Part shown: positions 7,688 through 15,121 of the stretch, piece by piece
Numbering within the stretch: the first letter of the stretch is position 1
How the letters are laid out: every line of letters starts with the position of its first letter
Origin: CAZGTQ01 sp964528575
Lineage (GTDB): Bacteria > Planctomycetota > UBA1135 > GCA-002686595
Direction: 5' to 3'
DNA length: 31,553 bases
Assembly: GCA_964528575.1 (NCBI GenBank)
Contig: CAZGTQ010000269.1
Coordinates: forward strand, 1-31,553
Made by a program: the position numbers and the translations under genes
Notes under the pieces: model-generated
The model's database searches: none
What the model saw: only the letters and a program-made list of their open reading frames with translations
Told to the model about the DNA's origin: nothing

Positions 7688-7805
7688 CGGCGCTCGTTTC
7701 GACTGCTCGACGGCGCCCCCCCCGTGCCCCCGTCCGTGGCCGCGTCCCTGCCTCCAGGTGCCCGCGGACCCGTGCCGAAGGGCTCTCTCGGCACACTCCC
7801 CAGGC

Positions 7806-8015
7806 ATGCAAGCTCTCATCCAGTTCACGGAACGCTTCGGGAACATGGTCTCCCGGGTCTTCCTGACCCTCGTCTACTTCCTGGTCCTGGGGCCGTTCGC
7901 CCTGCTCTACCAGCTCGTCGCGGACCCCCTGCACCTGCGCCGGCGGCGCGAGGGGAACTGGTCGAACTGGACCGCGGACAACGAGACCTTGAGCGCGGCG
8001 CGGAGGCAGGACTGA
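7806..8015 (+). CDS. Small SxtJ-like membrane protein
   Basis: A 69-residue protein with one hydrophobic hairpin or helix (about residues 13-36, SRVFLTLVYFLVLGPFALLY) followed by a basic patch HLRRRR and a W-rich polar tail. The hydrophobic stretch plus the adjoining ADPL resembles the C-terminal half of the SxtJ family, whose members sit beside NodU/TobZ carbamoyltransferases in many glycan clusters. It is about half the usual SxtJ length. Its TGA overlaps the carbamoyltransferase ATG (TGATG), so the two are coupled. I chose ATG 7806 because it starts directly before the amphipathic lead-in; only a weak Shine-Dalgarno sequence is visible. Function is unknown; a membrane partner of the carbamoyltransferase is the natural guess. 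Confidence 0.72.
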   Translation: MQALIQFTERFGNMVSRVFLTLVYFLVLGPFALLYQLVADPLHLRRRREGNWSNWTADNETLSAARRQD

Positions 8016-9808
8016 TGAACGTCCTCGGCCTCTCCTTCTACTACCACGACTCGTCGGCGGCGCTCGTCCGCGACGGCGAGCTGGTCGCCGCGATCGCCGA
8101 GGAGCGGCTCAGCCGGCGCAAGCACGACTCGGGCTTCCCCGCGATGGCGATCGACTTCGTGCTCGCGCGCGCGGGGCTGACGATCCACGACGTCGACTAC
8201 GTCGTCTTCTACGAGAAGCCGTTCGTCAAGTTCGAGCGGATGCTGCTGTCGGCGATGGCGACGTTCCCGCGCTCGGCGGCGGTCTTCCGCGAGTCGATGC
8301 AGCGCTGGGTGTCCGACAAGCTCTGGATCAAGTCGATGATGCGCAAGGAGCTCGGCGTGCCGGGCTCGAAGCTGCTCTTCGCCGACCACCACATGTCGCA
8401 TGCGGCGTCGAGCTTCTTCACGTCGCCGTTCGAGGAGTCGGCGATCCTCACCGTCGACGGCGCGGGCGAGTGGAGCACCGCGACGATGGGCGTCGGACGC
8501 GGGAACAAGATCGACATCCTGAAGGAGCTGCGCTTCCCGCACTCGCTCGGCCTCTTGTACTCGGCGTTCACCGCGTACTGCGGATTCGAGATCAACGAGG
8601 GCGAGTACAAGCTGATGGGGATGCACCCCTACGGCAAGCCGGTCCACGTCGACAAGATCTACGAGCTGATCGACGTCGCCGACGACGGCAGCCTGTGGCA
8701 CGACATGAAGTACTTCGCCTACCACTACTCGCGGGACAACACGCTCGCGACGGCATTCGGCGAGCACTTCGGCCGGCCCCCGCGCGACCCGAAGCTGCAG
8801 GACAAGTCGCTCGACCCGTACTACTGCGACATGGCCGCCAGCATCCAGGTCGTGACCGAGCAGGTGCTGCACAAGATGATCACGTACCTGCACCGCGAGA
8901 CGGGCATGAAGTACCTGTGCCTCGCGGGCGGCGTCGCGCTCAACTCGGTCGCGAACTACAAGCTCCTGCGCGACGGGCCGTTCGAGAACGTCTACATCCA
9001 CCCGGCGCCCGGCGACGACGGCGGATCGGTGGGAGCGGCGTACTGGGCGTACAACCACCTGCTCGACCAGCCGCGCGGTCCGGCGCTCGATCACGCGTAT
9101 CTCGGCAGCGACTACGCCGACGCGGAGATCGAGCAGTTCCTGCGCAAGCACGACATCGCGTTCGAGAAGATCGAGGACGACGAGGAGTTCTTCGACTTCG
9201 TCGCGCGCGCGCTCGAACAGGGCCAGGTGTGCGGCTGGTACCGCGGGCGGATGGAGTGGGGCCCGCGGGCGCTCGGCTCGCGCTCGATCATCGCCGACCC
9301 GCGCAAGCCGGAGATGAAGGAGAAGCTCAACGCCAAGATCAAGTTCCGCGAGGCGTTCCGGCCGTTCGCGCCGTCGGTGCTCGAGGAGCGCGCGAGCGAC
9401 TTCTTCGAGTTCCCCGAGGACTCGGAGAAGCACTTCCCCGGCCGCTTCATGCTCTACGTCGCGCCGGTGCGGCTCGACAAGCGCTCGGTGCTGCCGGCGA
9501 TCACGCACGAGGACGGCTCCGGCCGCCTACAGACGGTCTACAAGGCCACGAATCCGGACTACCACCGGATGATCGAACGCTTCGGCGAGCTGACCGGCGT
9601 GCCCGTCGTCATGAACACGTCGTTCAACCTGAAGGGCGAGCCGATCGTCGAGCACCCCTCGCACGCGTTCAACACGTTCAGTCTCTCGGGCATGGACCTG
9701 CTCTTCATGAACAACTACGTCGTTCGCGAAGAGGCGAAGAAGAAGATCGCCGAGACGCGCTTCTCGCTGCGTCACGAGGGCGATTCGGTCACCGAGATGG
9801 TGAGCTGA
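8015..9808 (+). CDS. NodU/TobZ-family O-carbamoyltransferase
   Basis: A 597-residue enzyme of full family length that should transfer a carbamoyl group from carbamoyl phosphate, via carbamoyl-adenylate, to a hydroxyl of a sugar or other product. The N-terminal ASKHA-type domain shows GLSFYYHDSSAAL, the metal-binding histidines in ADHHMSHAASSF (H125, H126, H129), GAGEWST and CLAGGVALNSVAN. The C-terminal carbamoyltransferase part shows EWGPRALGSRSI, FRPFAPSVLEE and PVVMNTSFNLKGEPIVEHP. The ATG overlaps the stop of the small SxtJ-like gene and has GGAGG 9 bases upstream. The SGNH hydrolase gene follows after 14 bases. The context points to carbamoylation of an envelope glycan. The acceptor cannot be determined from sequence. 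Confidence 0.93.
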   Translation: MNVLGLSFYYHDSSAALVRDGELVAAIAEERLSRRKHDSGFPAMAIDFVLARAGLTIHDVDYVVFYEKPFVKFERMLLSAMATFPRSAAVFRESMQRWVSDKLWIKSMMRKELGVPGSKLLFADHHMSHAASSFFTSPFEESAILTVDGAGEWSTATMGVGRGNKIDILKELRFPHSLGLLYSAFTAYCGFEINEGEYKLMGMHPYGKPVHVDKIYELIDVADDGSLWHDMKYFAYHYSRDNTLATAFGEHFGRPPRDPKLQDKSLDPYYCDMAASIQVVTEQVLHKMITYLHRETGMKYLCLAGGVALNSVANYKLLRDGPFENVYIHPAPGDDGGSVGAAYWAYNHLLDQPRGPALDHAYLGSDYADAEIEQFLRKHDIAFEKIEDDEEFFDFVARALEQGQVCGWYRGRMEWGPRALGSRSIIADPRKPEMKEKLNAKIKFREAFRPFAPSVLEERASDFFEFPEDSEKHFPGRFMLYVAPVRLDKRSVLPAITHEDGSGRLQTVYKATNPDYHRMIERFGELTGVPVVMNTSFNLKGEPIVEHPSHAFNTFSLSGMDLLFMNNYVVREEAKKKIAETRFSLRHEGDSVTEMVS

Positions 9809-9822
9809 GGAACGACACGACA

Positions 9823-11391
9823 ATGCGCGCCGTCAACGTCATCCTGTCGATCGCGATCGCCGCGATGCTCGCGCTCCTCGTCTTCGAGGGCGGTTTGCGG
9901 CTGCTCGGGTTCGGCCCGCCCGACACGCTCAACGAGTTCAACGCCTCGCTCGGCTGGGCCAAGCAAGCGGGCAAGTCGCTCACGCGCACCGGCAAGGGCT
10001 TCGAGGCGACGTTCGAGATCAACGAGCTCGGCCTGCGCGACGATCCGATGTCGAGCCCCGCGAAGCCCGCGGAGGCGTTCCGCGTCGTCGTGCTCGGCGA
10101 CTCGTTCACGCTCGGCTACACGGTCGAGCGCGACGACCTCTTCGTCGACCTGCTCGCCCGCCGCTGGAACGAGGAGGGCCGCCGCGTCGACGTCGTCAAC
10201 GCGGGCACCGAGGGCTACTCGACCGACCAGGAGGTCGCGTGGCTGCTCGAGAACGGCGCGAGCTTCGACCCGGACCTCGTCGTGCTCGTGCCGTACGAGA
10301 ACGACATCTACTGGAACGGGCAGGAGCGCTACAACCGTTTCCCCAAGCCGCGCTTCGACGCCGAGGGCAACCTCGTCGCGGGACACATCGAGGATCCCGG
10401 CCCGATGCCGTGGTCGCAGCGTCTCGCGACGCTGCGGCTGTTCTCGAAGCCGACGGCGGACACGTTCGTGCCCGAGGGCGGCGCGCGGCCGATCCTCAAG
10501 GAGTTCGCGCCGCTGCTCGAGAGCCCGCCGGACTTCGTCGACGAGGCGCTCGCCTGCACGCGCGGCACGCTCCTCGCGCTGCGTGAGCACTGCGCAGAGC
10601 TCGGCAGCGAGCTCGTCGTCGCCCCGATCCCCTCGCACAGCGCGATCGACACCGAAATGGCGGAGCTCTTCGGACGCACCCGCCTCGGTCTCGCGCGCAG
10701 CCGTTGGTCGCCGGACAAGCCGGTCGACGTGTTCCTCGACCTGAGCCGCGAGCTCGGCATCACCTCCGTCGACGCGCGCGCGGACCTGCGCAAGGCGACG
10801 CGCGACGAGGGCGACTGCTATTACCACCTGATCGACAACGCCGAGTGGCACTTCAACCCGCGCGGCAACCGCGTGTTCGCGGAGCTCCTGCACGCGGAGC
10901 TCGACCGCCTCGGCCTCGTGCCGCCGCCGGGCAGCGCCGGCGCGGTGGCCGCGGTCGGCGCGGCCGAGGAGCCGACGAGCGCGGGCGGCGTGCCGACGTG
11001 GCTCGTCGTGTTCGTCGTGCTCTGGCTGCTGCTCACGATCGGCTACTCCGTGCAGTACCGCGACGAGCCGCTGTGGAAGCCGCCGCTCGAGGTCGGAGCG
11101 CTGCTCGCCGTCGTGTTCGGGACGGTGCTCGGCCTCGCCGCGCTGATCGACTTGGTCGACCCGAACGTCGGCCGCGTGATCGCGATCGGGTTCGTCCTGC
11201 TCGTCCTCGGCTTCATCGCCTACAAGCTCGGCGACCGCCTCGTGACGATCGCGGAGCTGTTCAAGGCGTTCACCCTACGCGGCCACTGGTACCTGATGCC
11301 GGTCGTCGTCGTCCTCTTGACGGTGGGCAGCCTGCTCGTCGTCGCCGCGACGTCGCCATTCGTCGCGCCGTTCATCTACACGTTGTTCTGA
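9823..11391 (+). CDS. SGNH hydrolase fused to a C-terminal membrane domain with a DUF5989-like end
   Basis: A 522-residue protein in two parts. After an N-terminal signal anchor (about 2-22), residues 85-365 form an SGNH/GDSL hydrolase domain: GDSFTLGY with nucleophile S94, VNAGTEGY (N126, G128), a YENDIYW block (N160), and D338/H343 in IDNAEWHFNPRGN. This fold usually acylates or deacylates glycans. Residues 390-522 hold four hydrophobic segments. The last of them ends in VAPFIYTLF, the hallmark of DUF5989 small proteins, and the part before it may correspond to SxtJ. A fusion of SGNH hydrolase with these normally separate pieces is unusual. The ATG at 9823 lies 14 bases after the carbamoyltransferase stop, with GAGG upstream. 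The hydrolase domain should face the periplasm. The reaction is inferred only. Confidence 0.85.
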   Translation: MRAVNVILSIAIAAMLALLVFEGGLRLLGFGPPDTLNEFNASLGWAKQAGKSLTRTGKGFEATFEINELGLRDDPMSSPAKPAEAFRVVVLGDSFTLGYTVERDDLFVDLLARRWNEEGRRVDVVNAGTEGYSTDQEVAWLLENGASFDPDLVVLVPYENDIYWNGQERYNRFPKPRFDAEGNLVAGHIEDPGPMPWSQRLATLRLFSKPTADTFVPEGGARPILKEFAPLLESPPDFVDEALACTRGTLLALREHCAELGSELVVAPIPSHSAIDTEMAELFGRTRLGLARSRWSPDKPVDVFLDLSRELGITSVDARADLRKATRDEGDCYYHLIDNAEWHFNPRGNRVFAELLHAELDRLGLVPPPGSAGAVAAVGAAEEPTSAGGVPTWLVVFVVLWLLLTIGYSVQYRDEPLWKPPLEVGALLAVVFGTVLGLAALIDLVDPNVGRVIAIGFVLLVLGFIAYKLGDRLVTIAELFKAFTLRGHWYLMPVVVVLLTVGSLLVVAATSPFVAPFIYTLF

Positions 11392-11408
11392 TGCAGTCGT
11401 TCCGATGA
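11391..11408 (+). other. Five-codon ORF linking two genes (possible coupling device)
   Basis: ATG at 11391 overlaps the SGNH gene's TGA (TGATG). It encodes MQSFR, and its own TGA (11406-11408) overlaps the ATG of the next gene at 11405 (ATGA). A ribosome ending the SGNH gene could re-initiate twice without a Shine-Dalgarno sequence, and none is visible for the next gene. It may be coincidence. Confidence 0.35.
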
Positions 11409-11533
11409 AGCGCCTCATCGCAGAGTACTGGGCCTGGATCGTCGTGCCGATCGTCCTGGTCGTCGGCGTCCTCGCGCTGTTCCTCGTCCTGACCGAACAC
11501 GACCCGGCCGAGGGCTTCATCTACAACCTGTGA
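11405..11533 (+). CDS. 42-residue single-span membrane protein, DUF5989-like
   Basis: The ORF encodes MKRLIAEYWAW, a hydrophobic helix of about 19 residues (IVVPIVLVVGVLALFLVL), an acidic turn TEHDPAE and the terminal GFIYNL. It matches the next gene almost position for position in the first 32 residues, and matches the end of the SGNH fusion (APFIYTLF). That supports membership in the DUF5989-like small membrane proteins found beside carbamoyltransferases. The predicted topology is N-terminus in the cytoplasm with a short outside tail. It has no visible Shine-Dalgarno sequence and probably depends on coupling from the upstream genes. Its reality rests on conservation with its tandem neighbour and an undisturbed frame. 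Function is unknown. Confidence 0.78.
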   Translation: MKRLIAEYWAWIVVPIVLVVGVLALFLVLTEHDPAEGFIYNL

Positions 11534-11544
11534 GGCAGACCACC

Positions 11545-11676
11545 ATGCTGCGCTTGATCAAAGAGAACTGGCTGTGGATCGTCGTGCCGATCGTGCTCGT
11601 CCTCGGCCTGCTCGTCGCCTTCCTGCTGCTGACCGAGAACGACGGCTCCGCACCGTTCGACTACCCGATCTTCTGA
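11545..11676 (+). CDS. 43-residue single-span membrane protein, DUF5989-like (tandem paralogue)
   Basis: The ORF encodes MLRLIKENWLW, then the helix IVVPIVLVLGLLVAFLLL, TENDGS and the terminal APFDYPIF. It is a clear paralogue of the gene 11 bases upstream: LI-x-E-x-W-x-WIVVPIVLV, then L-TE-x-D. Its last eight residues follow the DUF5989 pattern APFIYTLF seen at the end of the SGNH protein. GAGG lies 9 bases before the ATG, so it can initiate by itself. Its 3' end overlaps by 16 bases the 3' end of the convergent DUF6884 gene, leaving no room for a terminator. Function is unknown; being last of a triplicated module it may act as a membrane adaptor or stoichiometric partner of the carbamoyltransferase or hydrolase. 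Confidence 0.78.
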   Translation: MLRLIKENWLWIVVPIVLVLGLLVAFLLLTENDGSAPFDYPIF

Positions 11677-12791
11677 GCGGGGACGGCGCGCACGAGGCGC
11701 TCCAGATCGTCGAGAAACGACGGGTCGACGGCTTCATCGACGTGCCGCGCGTTCCAGATCCCGCAGCGCCGCACGTCGGGGTGATCGCTGTGGCGCCCCG
11801 ACCAGCCGACCGACGGCGGATCGACGTCGCGCGCCGAAGCGAGCAGAGCGATCGAGTTGCGCTCGATCCGAGCGCGGACCGACGTCGCCGACGGCGGATC
11901 GTCCGCCGCCAGCCATAGGAACGGCATCGAGCGGATCACGCGGCTCACGTCCCGCTCGAATGGGGCCTCGGTCGCCCGCATCGCCTTCGTCGCGGGCTTC
12001 GCGCACCACGTCGGGCACGCGGTGCCGGAACGGTTCTGAAGCGCGCGTCCGACGAGCAGCCGGAACACCGAGCCGCGGTGGCTGCCCCCGCCGGTACGCT
12101 CGCTCCCCTTGTGCTGCGCGAGCCGGCTCCAAAGCGTCGAGCTCGACCCGCGGCTGACGGCGTGCGTACCGACGCGCACGACGCGCGGGCCCACGCCCGA
12201 CCCGGAGCGCAACTCGCCGTCCTCGAAAAAGAAGTAGACGCCGCGCCGCGGCCACTCGTCCTTTCCGCGGCAAGCGGAGAGCCTGCGGGGCCCCCGGACT
12301 CGATCCGACAGCTCGGTCAGGAGTGCGTAGAAGCGCTCCAGGAGCGCGTCGCAGCCAAGCGCGTCGCAGCCATCCGCGTCGAGCCAGGCGAGCTGATGTC
12401 CGATCGCGAGTCCCTTCATCGGCACGTCTACGCCCACACCGATCCGCTCCAGCTCGGGCACGAGGTGCTCCCTGTACCGCTCGCCGGCTAGGAACGTGAC
12501 GCGATCGCCGGGGCGCAGCATCTCGCGGAGCACCTGCAGGACCGCTTCGCTCCACGTCCGACGGTCACCCGGTCTCATGGCGCTCAACGACGCCTCGTAG
12601 GGCTCGACCGGGAGCACCGGCGGCAGGAGGCCGTGCTTGGCGGAGAGGATGAACCACGGCGCTCGCCGGCGCTCGACGAACGCCCGCGCCTTGGCGAACC
12701 AGGGGGACGCGTAGAGGTCCCGAGCGGCGTGTCTGCCGCTACGCTTTTTCGACGCGCACGCAACGAGGTAGAGCTGCCGCGGCGTGTCCAC
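11661..12791 (-). CDS. DUF6884 plus GIY-YIG-like two-domain protein
   Basis: A 376-residue protein. Residues 5-130 match the DUF6884 pattern: LYLVACASKKRSGRHAARDL, then YASPWFAKARAF, WFILSAKHGLL, EPYEASL and FLAGERYREHLVP. Residues 180-360 look like a GIY-YIG-type nuclease fold: GVYFFFEDGE (GVY 184-186), RVVRVGTH (RVG 206-208), R223 in the LWSRLAQH helix and the GGGSHRGSVFRLLVG block. The canonical GIY and YIG triplets are thus altered, so nuclease activity is not assured. The GTG at 12791 is 1 base after the deacetylase stop, and GGAG lies inside that gene's end. It closes the minus-strand glycan operon, yet nothing in it suggests sugar chemistry. DNA or RNA modification, repair or defence is possible. 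An internal 15-base duplication is listed separately. Confidence 0.75.
   Translation of the reverse strand: MDTPRQLYLVACASKKRSGRHAARDLYASPWFAKARAFVERRRAPWFILSAKHGLLPPVLPVEPYEASLSAMRPGDRRTWSEAVLQVLREMLRPGDRVTFLAGERYREHLVPELERIGVGVDVPMKGLAIGHQLAWLDADGCDALGCDALLERFYALLTELSDRVRGPRRLSACRGKDEWPRRGVYFFFEDGELRSGSGVGPRVVRVGTHAVSRGSSSTLWSRLAQHKGSERTGGGSHRGSVFRLLVGRALQNRSGTACPTWCAKPATKAMRATEAPFERDVSRVIRSMPFLWLAADDPPSATSVRARIERNSIALLASARDVDPPSVGWSGRHSDHPDVRRCGIWNARHVDEAVDPSFLDDLERLVRAVPAQKIG
12343..12372 (-). repeat. In-frame 15-base tandem duplication
   Basis: The 15-mer AGCGCGTCGCAGCCA occurs at 12343-12357 and again at 12358-12372 without a mismatch. In the coding strand it gives the doubled pentapeptide GCDAL-GCDAL (residues 141-150) in the linker between the DUF6884 and GIY-YIG-like domains. 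The perfect identity suggests a recent slippage event. Confidence 0.9.
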
Positions 12792-12792
12792 C

Positions 12793-13863
12793 CTACTCCG
12801 ACAGCTCGAGGCCGACGCGGCGGAGGAGCTCGAAGCCGCCGCACGCTTCGGCGACGACCAGGTGCAGGCGCGTGTCGTCGTCGATCGGGATGCGCGCGAG
12901 CTGGAGCGGGTCGGCGCCGGCCTGGTTCGTGCCGGCGTGCGTGTTGACCGCGTATGCGAAGCCGGCGCCGCGCACGACGTCGAGCGTCTCCGGGCGGTAG
13001 TCCCAGCGGCGGCCGAACGGGTAGGCGAACGTCGCGGCCGGGCTGCCGACGGCGCGCTCGATCGACTCGGCGCAGCCGCGCACCTCGGCCTCGGCCAGCG
13101 CCGGGTCGCAGCGCGAGAGGATCACGTGGTTGACCGTGTGGCCGCCGAGCTCGAAGCCCGCGGCCGCGAGCGCGCGCGCCTGGTCCCAGTCGAGATAGAG
13201 CCGCTCGCACAGCGCCGCCTCGTCGCCCCCGCTCTCGACGAAGATGCGGTCGACGAGGCGGTCGCGCTCCGCCGGATCCGCGTCGTACTTGAGGATCCGC
13301 TTGACCTGGTAGCCGAGCCGCGCGCCCGCCTCGAGCACGGCCGCGAGCTTGGCGCGCGTCGCGTCCTCGCCCGCGAGCTCGAGATAGCGCCGGCCGAACG
13401 CCTCGGCGTCGAGCCCGCCCTGCGCGAGGCACCAGAAGTACTTGTGCGACCAGTTCACACGCCGCTCGTCGAGTGGCCGCGACTCGAGGAAGACCGTCGC
13501 GGGGATGCCGCGCTCGGCGAGCAGCGGCCGCAGCACCGTCGCGTTGTCGCGGTAGCCGTCGTCCATCGAGAGCGCGACCAGGCTCCGCCGCTCCCCGTTC
13601 GGCGACGCGAGCTCCGCGAAGCCCGCGCCGATCGTGCGGAACGCGTAGCGCCGGCCGAGGGCGTCGAGCAGCGCCTCGAGCTTCGCGCGGCGGATCTTCA
13701 TGTCCCGCGGCAGGAAGTCGTTGCACGCGGGCTCGTCGACGCAGTGGCCGAACAAGATCGTCAGCCGGCGCGGCATGAGCCGGTCGACGACCCGGTGCAG
13801 CCCGGTGTGGAACAGGAGCCGCGCGTACGCCTCGCGCAGCCAGAGCTTGAGCCTGTGCTTCAA
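12793..13863 (-). CDS. Polysaccharide deacetylase (NodB-type, CE4-like)
   Basis: A 356-residue protein with NodB-homology motifs: the catalytic and metal aspartates in SMDDGYRDN (D101, D102), the metal histidines in GHTVNHV (H242, H246), and FAYPFGRRWDYRPET. These enzymes remove N- or O-acetyl groups from glycans using a divalent metal. About 110 residues lie between the first strand block and the histidine motif, a helical insertion often seen in exopolysaccharide-locus members. I start it at TTG 13863, which gives the basic N-terminus MKHRLKLWLREAYARLL and lies 29 bases after the acyltransferase stop. No in-frame ATG precedes the motifs except at residue 30, which is the alternative start. 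It is one base upstream of the DUF6884 gene. The target is presumably the glycan made by this operon. Confidence 0.88.
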   Translation of the reverse strand: MKHRLKLWLREAYARLLFHTGLHRVVDRLMPRRLTILFGHCVDEPACNDFLPRDMKIRRAKLEALLDALGRRYAFRTIGAGFAELASPNGERRSLVALSMDDGYRDNATVLRPLLAERGIPATVFLESRPLDERRVNWSHKYFWCLAQGGLDAEAFGRRYLELAGEDATRAKLAAVLEAGARLGYQVKRILKYDADPAERDRLVDRIFVESGGDEAALCERLYLDWDQARALAAAGFELGGHTVNHVILSRCDPALAEAEVRGCAESIERAVGSPAATFAYPFGRRWDYRPETLDVVRGAGFAYAVNTHAGTNQAGADPLQLARIPIDDDTRLHLVVAEACGGFELLRRVGLELSE

Positions 13864-13892
13864 TTCACGCGAATCCCGATTCGCCCATCGTC

Positions 13893-15014
13893 TCAGCCCA
13901 TCGTCTCGTCGTCGCGGTCCCCGTCCGTGAGGTACCAGTCTGCCGCGCGAACGGCCGCGCGCGCCAGCGGGTGCTCCGGCCGGTGCAGGTACGCGATCAC
14001 GATCAGGTGGTTCTGCGGCTTGGGCGCGAGGAACCCGGCGCCCTCGAGCGTGCGCTGCCAGAACGAGCCGTCGACCGCCGTCGCCTGCACCACGCTCGCC
14101 CCCGCCGCCGCCAGCAGCTCGAGCGCGGCCCCCACCGCGGCCGCCAGCGCGGCCGGCTCGGGCGCGAGCGCGTCGACGAGATAGCCGACCCGCTCCCCCT
14201 CCCGCGGCCGCTGGACGACCGCGTAGCCGGCGAGAGAGCCGCCCGGCCGATACACGCCCAGCGCCCGGTGCAGGCCCGCCGTCGTGTCGACGAAGCGCCA
14301 GTTCAGGTAGTCCGCGTCGCGGCGCACCATGAGCGCGAAACGCTCCTCGACCGCCCGCGCGAGCGGGAGCACCGCGTCGGGGAAGCGCTCGAGCGGCGCG
14401 ACCGTGAGGCCCCGCGCGGCGCGGCGCAGCCGCCGCAGGCCGGCGGCGCAGCGCAGGCGAGCGAGCGGCAGGAGCGCTGCGCGGCCGCGCCCCTCGCGGC
14501 GGCGCACGGCGCGGGCGGCCCCCCCGGCGCTCGCGTAGAAGCTCCACGGCCGCAGCGTGCCGACCGCGCTCCAGCCGAGCTTCAGGAAGGTCGGCGCCGA
14601 GCGGCGGTTCGGCAGGCCGAAGACGAGCGGCCAGCCGCGCCGCGCGGTCTCGCGCAGCGCCTCGGCGTCGAGCGAGCTGAAGATCCCGCGCTTGCGCCAG
14701 TCGGGGTGCGTCATCACGTCCCCCGTCTGCCCGATCGTCGCGAACGTCGCCTCGTCCCCGCCCGCGAGCGCCCGCCGCGGGTTGCACGCGTAGCCGCTGA
14801 TCGCCTCGCCGCCCGGGGGCCGCGCGACGACGCTCACCGACGTGCCGTGCGGGCTCTGGTCGTAGCGCCAGCGCAGCGCCTCGGGCCCGAGCGCCTTCTT
14901 GAAGCACGCGTTGAACAGGCGCGCCTGCTCGGGCCGATCGGCCGGCCCGCACAGCTCGACCGACAGGTCCTCGTTCGCGACGGTCGCGGGATCGACGTGC
15001 GTCGACTCGTGCAT
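13893..15014 (-). CDS. GNAT-superfamily acyltransferase (FemAB/GNAT-like)
   Basis: A 373-residue protein. Residues 15-150 carry an acetyltransferase fold: FNACFKKALGPEALRWRYD, then QTGDVMTHPDWRKRGIFSSL, where RKRGIFSSL corresponds to the acyl-CoA-binding Q/RxxGxG/A loop, and FGLPNRRSAPTFLKLGW. The second half (about 200-373) repeats a similar lay-out, with RRDADYLNWRF and YRPGGSLAGYAVVQR, suggesting two GNAT-like lobes. Such proteins in glycan clusters N-acylate amino sugars or add amino acids. The ATG at 15014 is chosen; no clear Shine-Dalgarno sequence is visible in the 107-base gap from the radical SAM gene, so this gene may have its own weak start region. The exact acyl donor and acceptor are unknown. 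Confidence is good for the fold and moderate for the role. Confidence 0.72.
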   Translation of the reverse strand: MHESTHVDPATVANEDLSVELCGPADRPEQARLFNACFKKALGPEALRWRYDQSPHGTSVSVVARPPGGEAISGYACNPRRALAGGDEATFATIGQTGDVMTHPDWRKRGIFSSLDAEALRETARRGWPLVFGLPNRRSAPTFLKLGWSAVGTLRPWSFYASAGGAARAVRRREGRGRAALLPLARLRCAAGLRRLRRAARGLTVAPLERFPDAVLPLARAVEERFALMVRRDADYLNWRFVDTTAGLHRALGVYRPGGSLAGYAVVQRPREGERVGYLVDALAPEPAALAAAVGAALELLAAAGASVVQATAVDGSFWQRTLEGAGFLAPKPQNHLIVIAYLHRPEHPLARAAVRAADWYLTDGDRDDETMG

Positions 15015-15121
15015 TGGCAGCAGGATCGCGCGGCGGGCGCGGTGCGACAAGTCTCCGCCAGGAACGACCACGGCCCGGACGCCGCCGTCCGAGCCGTGTC
15101 GCAGGGGCGCTGGAGGCGAGC

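Larger units (their letters stand above)
7482..7805. other. Gene-free divergent region with palindrome, repeats and a possible promoter
   Basis: This 324-base stretch separates the GT-C gene from the carbamoyltransferase genes. It holds an 18-base perfect palindrome, a degenerate direct-repeat array and a TATACT box, each listed separately. A GTG-initiated extension of the downstream small gene back to 7758 is possible but less likely than the ATG at 7806. Confidence 0.6.

Noticed and set aside
7758..7805. GTG start 48 bases upstream for the small SxtJ-like gene
   Set aside because: The added residues are polar and unlike the family; ATG 7806 fits better, although without a strong Shine-Dalgarno sequence.
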